In this document: positions 6,225 through 7,374 of the stretch, piece by piece | Layout of the letters: each line of letters begins with the position of its first letter | How positions within the stretch are numbered: position 1 is the stretch's first letter | NCBI GenBank assembly: GCA_016880595.1 | Contig: JAEHDC010000053.1 | Coordinates: forward strand, 1-7,374 | Reading direction: 5' to 3' | DNA length: 7,374 nucleotides | Source: Candidatus Saccharimonadota bacterium | GTDB lineage: Bacteria; Patescibacteriota; Saccharimonadia; Saccharimonadales; EFPC-124 | Made by a program: the position numbers and the translations under genes | The notes under the pieces: model-generated | The model's database searches: none | What the model was told of the DNA's origin: nothing | The model's input: the letters and a program-made list of their open reading frames with translations, nothing else

Positions 6225-6253
6225 ACTCTACAATAAACGCCCAAAATTATCAA
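6225..6253 (-). promoter_or_regulatory. Putative promoter of the cysteine-rich orphan
   Basis: The minus strand has TTGATA (6248-6253; 5 of 6), a 17-nt spacer and TAGAGT (6225-6230; 4 of 6). Seven bases separate the -10 from the ATG at 6217, so the transcript would start on or beside the start codon. If the longer start at 6280 is the true one, this would be a chance match. Confidence 0.45.
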
Positions 6254-6287
6254 ATGGAGTGTAATAAACAACAAAGGCATAAATTCA

Positions 6288-6317
6288 TTGACTCCAAAGG
6301 CAGCTTGCCGTAATAAT
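6288..6317 (+). promoter_or_regulatory. Promoter of the DUF4430/DUF6580-like pair
   Basis: TTGACT (6288-6293; 5 of 6) is followed by 18 nt and AATAAT (6312-6317; 5 of 6). The predicted start is near 6324, so the leader would be only about 12 nt and would begin at the GGAGGGG ribosome site. It lies in the 118-bp gap shared with the divergent cysteine-rich gene. Confidence 0.55.
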
Positions 6318-6323
6318 GTGTGC

Positions 6324-6330
6324 GGAGGGG
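6324..6330 (+). promoter_or_regulatory. Strong ribosome binding site deciding the start of the DUF4430-like gene
   Basis: GGAGGGG lies 5 nt before the ATG at 6336-6338. It favours that start over an in-frame ATG at 6288, which would fall inside the promoter and has no ribosome site. Confidence 0.75.
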
Positions 6331-6335
6331 AAACC

Positions 6336-6707
6336 ATGAACAAAACAAAAAAAGTTATTTTAGGTGTTTTTACACTTGTGGCCGTTTTAATCGGCATAAC
6401 TATTGGTATACTAATTAACAGCTCTAACAACAATAATTCTGCACAAGCAGAATCCAATCAAAGTGCATCGGATAATTCTGTAGAATTTACAGCGGAGGCC
6501 GGGAAAACAGTACTCGATCAGCTTAAATCCCAAGCAAATGTAGAAACTCAAGACTCATCTTACGGAGAATATGTGGTAGCTATCAATGGCAACAAATCTG
6601 ACGGAGCTAAATACTGGACCTATTACATTGATGGCCAAATGGCACAACAAGGCGCTGCAGATTATATAACTACTGGCGGAGAAAAAATTTCATGGCGTCT
6701 GGAATAA
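6336..6707 (+). CDS. Membrane-anchored DUF4430-like (transcobalamin-type) domain protein, 123 aa
   Basis: The start at 6336 follows a GGAGGGG ribosome site. Residues 1-5 are basic (MNKTK), a membrane anchor spans about 7-28, and an N/S/Q/A-rich linker (29-48) leads to a single extracytoplasmic domain (49-123). The domain has VEFTAEAGKTVLDQLKSQ, then YWTYYIDGQ (93-101) and GAADYITTGGEKISWRLE at the end. These are the hallmarks of the DUF4430 family, related to the C-terminal domain of intrinsic factor and transcobalamin. There is no lipobox cysteine, so it is held by the N-terminal anchor and not as a lipoprotein. The next gene overlaps it by 16 nt. I infer that it presents or captures a small ligand for that membrane protein; cobalamin or another corrinoid is the natural candidate but is unproven. 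Family assignment is fairly secure. Confidence 0.87.
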   Translation: MNKTKKVILGVFTLVAVLIGITIGILINSSNNNNSAQAESNQSASDNSVEFTAEAGKTVLDQLKSQANVETQDSSYGEYVVAINGNKSDGAKYWTYYIDGQMAQQGAADYITTGGEKISWRLE

Positions 6708-7228
6708 AAAGTCGCGCCACGGCAATTGCCTGCGCGCTAATTTTAGCTGGAATCATTTTGCGCTTAATGCCACACGTTGCAAACTTTGCACCAGTTGGTG
6801 CAATTGCCTTATTTGGCGGCGCCGTGCTAAACAAGAAATTGGCCTGGTGGCTACCTCTAGCAATTATGGTAGTTTCCGATTTTATAATAGGGTTGCACAG
6901 TGCAATCTTGTTTACATGGGGCGGATTCTTGCTTATAGGACTATTTGGTATGCTGCTTCGCAACAAAAACAATTTGCAAAGAGTCTGTCTTGGCACGCTG
7001 GGCAGCGGTATAATTTTCTACGTCATTTCAAACTTCGGCGTTTGGGCTGTTAGTGGCATGTATCAGCACACGCTACAGGGGTTATTGGACTGCTACATTG
7101 CTGCAATTCCATTCTTCCGCACATCACTAGCCGCAGACTTATTGTACAGTGCTGCTCTTTTTGGCGCCTATGCTTTGGCAACACAACCAGCGTCACAACA
7201 GGCCGTCACCTTTACAAATGTAAATTAA
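6692..7228 (+). CDS. DUF6580-like multi-pass membrane protein (putative S-component-like transporter)
   Basis: A 178-aa, very hydrophobic protein with about five to six membrane segments. Its conserved-looking blocks match what I recall of DUF6580-type putative transport proteins: RLMPHVANFAPVGAIALFGG (24-43), SDFIIGLH (62-69), SNFGVWAVSGMY (113-124) and CYIAAIPFFRTSLAADLLYS (134-153). Its size and topology resemble the substrate-binding S-components of ECF vitamin transporters, though no ECF ATPase or T-component is in this window. The ATG (6692-6694) lies inside the preceding DUF4430-like gene, 16 nt overlap, with GGAG 10 nt upstream, so the two proteins are translationally linked. I infer membrane uptake of the ligand bound by its partner. 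Substrate unknown; the C-terminal 15 residues are a hydrophilic tail. Full length compared with the family. Confidence 0.85.
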   Translation: MASGIKSRATAIACALILAGIILRLMPHVANFAPVGAIALFGGAVLNKKLAWWLPLAIMVVSDFIIGLHSAILFTWGGFLLIGLFGMLLRNKNNLQRVCLGTLGSGIIFYVISNFGVWAVSGMYQHTLQGLLDCYIAAIPFFRTSLAADLLYSAALFGAYALATQPASQQAVTFTNVN

Positions 7229-7229
7229 A

Positions 7230-7263
7230 AACAGGCTGCCGTGCTATTGCCGGACAGCCTGTT
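7230..7263. terminator. Hairpin terminator, possibly bidirectional
   Basis: AACAGGCTG (7230-7238) pairs perfectly with CAGCCTGTT (7255-7263), and three further inner pairs form past a bulged A. It starts one base after the stop of the DUF6580-like gene. The plus-strand tail (CAGTTATAAT) is only weakly T-rich, whereas on the minus strand the stem runs into TTTTTAATTTA, a much better terminator tail. It may therefore stop transcription in both directions. Confidence 0.7.
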
Positions 7264-7374
7264 CAGTTATAATATGAGCTTAACTGCTAGGTGCGTCATC
7301 GCTGTACATATAGACCAAACATTCTCAAATGCGCCAACCCCATGTTAAACTAGACTAAGTTTGAACACTGAACA
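7264..7374. other. Right-edge intergenic stretch without a recognisable gene
   Basis: I see no convincing coding frame here. All three minus-strand frames coming from the right edge hit stops within about 30 bases, and the longest remaining frame has no supported start. A perfect TATAAT at 7268-7273 lies against the hairpin without a good -35. A TTGAAC near the right edge could be the -35 of a plus-strand promoter for a gene beyond the window. Confidence 0.4.

Noticed and set aside
6255..6296. Inverted repeat TGGAGT...ACTCCA in the divergent intergenic region
   Set aside because: Arms of only 6 bp, 30 bases apart, are expected by chance; too weak to call an operator.
6218..6457. 80-residue N-terminal extension of the cysteine-rich orphan
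   Set aside because: The full extension runs antisense through the start, ribosome site and membrane anchor of the divergent DUF4430-like gene. Only the shorter alternative start at 6280 remains possible.
7247..7273. Plus-strand promoter using TATAAT at 7268-7273
   Set aside because: The only -35-like element (TTGCCG) lies inside the terminator hairpin with a 15-nt spacer, and no gene follows.
1..7374. CRISPR array, insertion sequence, prophage or toxin-antitoxin system
   Set aside because: No regularly spaced direct repeats, terminal inverted repeats, transposase, integrase or toxin-like frames are visible.

Overview
The window looks like part of a small-genome member of the Candidate Phyla Radiation (Patescibacteria), most likely Saccharibacteria. 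This is an inference from gene content: a membrane-anchored Clp-type AAA+ ATPase translationally coupled to a very hydrophobic small protein, a single-pass L,D-transpeptidase, a DUF4430-like/DUF6580-like overlapping pair, and several orphan proteins. By eye the base composition is moderate in GC. TGA is a normal stop (gene at 3736) and no gene carries an in-frame TGA, so the standard bacterial code fits.

Layout. Everything left of about 6217 reads on the minus strand. Reading along that strand from right to left: an orphan cysteine-rich protein (5708-6217) ending in a strong hairpin terminator; an L,D-transpeptidase (4153-5601); a small membrane protein (3736-4107) overlapping by ATGA a membrane-tethered Clp-like ATPase (1337-3739); tRNA-Gly(UCC) (1216-1289); an orphan single-pass membrane protein (700-1137) with its own terminator; and an orphan basic protein that runs off the left edge (1-582). 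The 1-582 gene starts at GTG and is covered by antisense open frames, so it is easily missed. Right of 6336 two overlapping genes read on the plus strand: a membrane-anchored DUF4430-like protein and a DUF6580-like multi-pass membrane protein, closed by a hairpin. The last ~110 bases hold no recognisable gene.

How it fits together. Most of the recognisable genes concern the envelope: L,D-transpeptidase for peptidoglycan cross-linking, a membrane-bound AAA+ machine with its coupled partner, and a likely solute-capture/uptake pair. The DUF4430-like domain is related to transcobalamin-type domains, so corrinoid capture is a reasonable but unproven guess for that pair. Promoters with good -35/-10 elements can be placed before nearly every transcription unit, and three share a GTAG immediately before the -10. 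Two other start codons lie 6-7 nt behind a -10 element, which suggests leaderless mRNAs.

The most unusual object is the Clp-like ATPase. Its second AAA+ ring keeps the ATPase motifs but lacks the GYVG substrate-gripping pore loop. Its first ring keeps Walker A but appears to have lost the Walker B glutamate, the pore-loop tyrosine and the arginine finger. It may not be an ordinary unfoldase.
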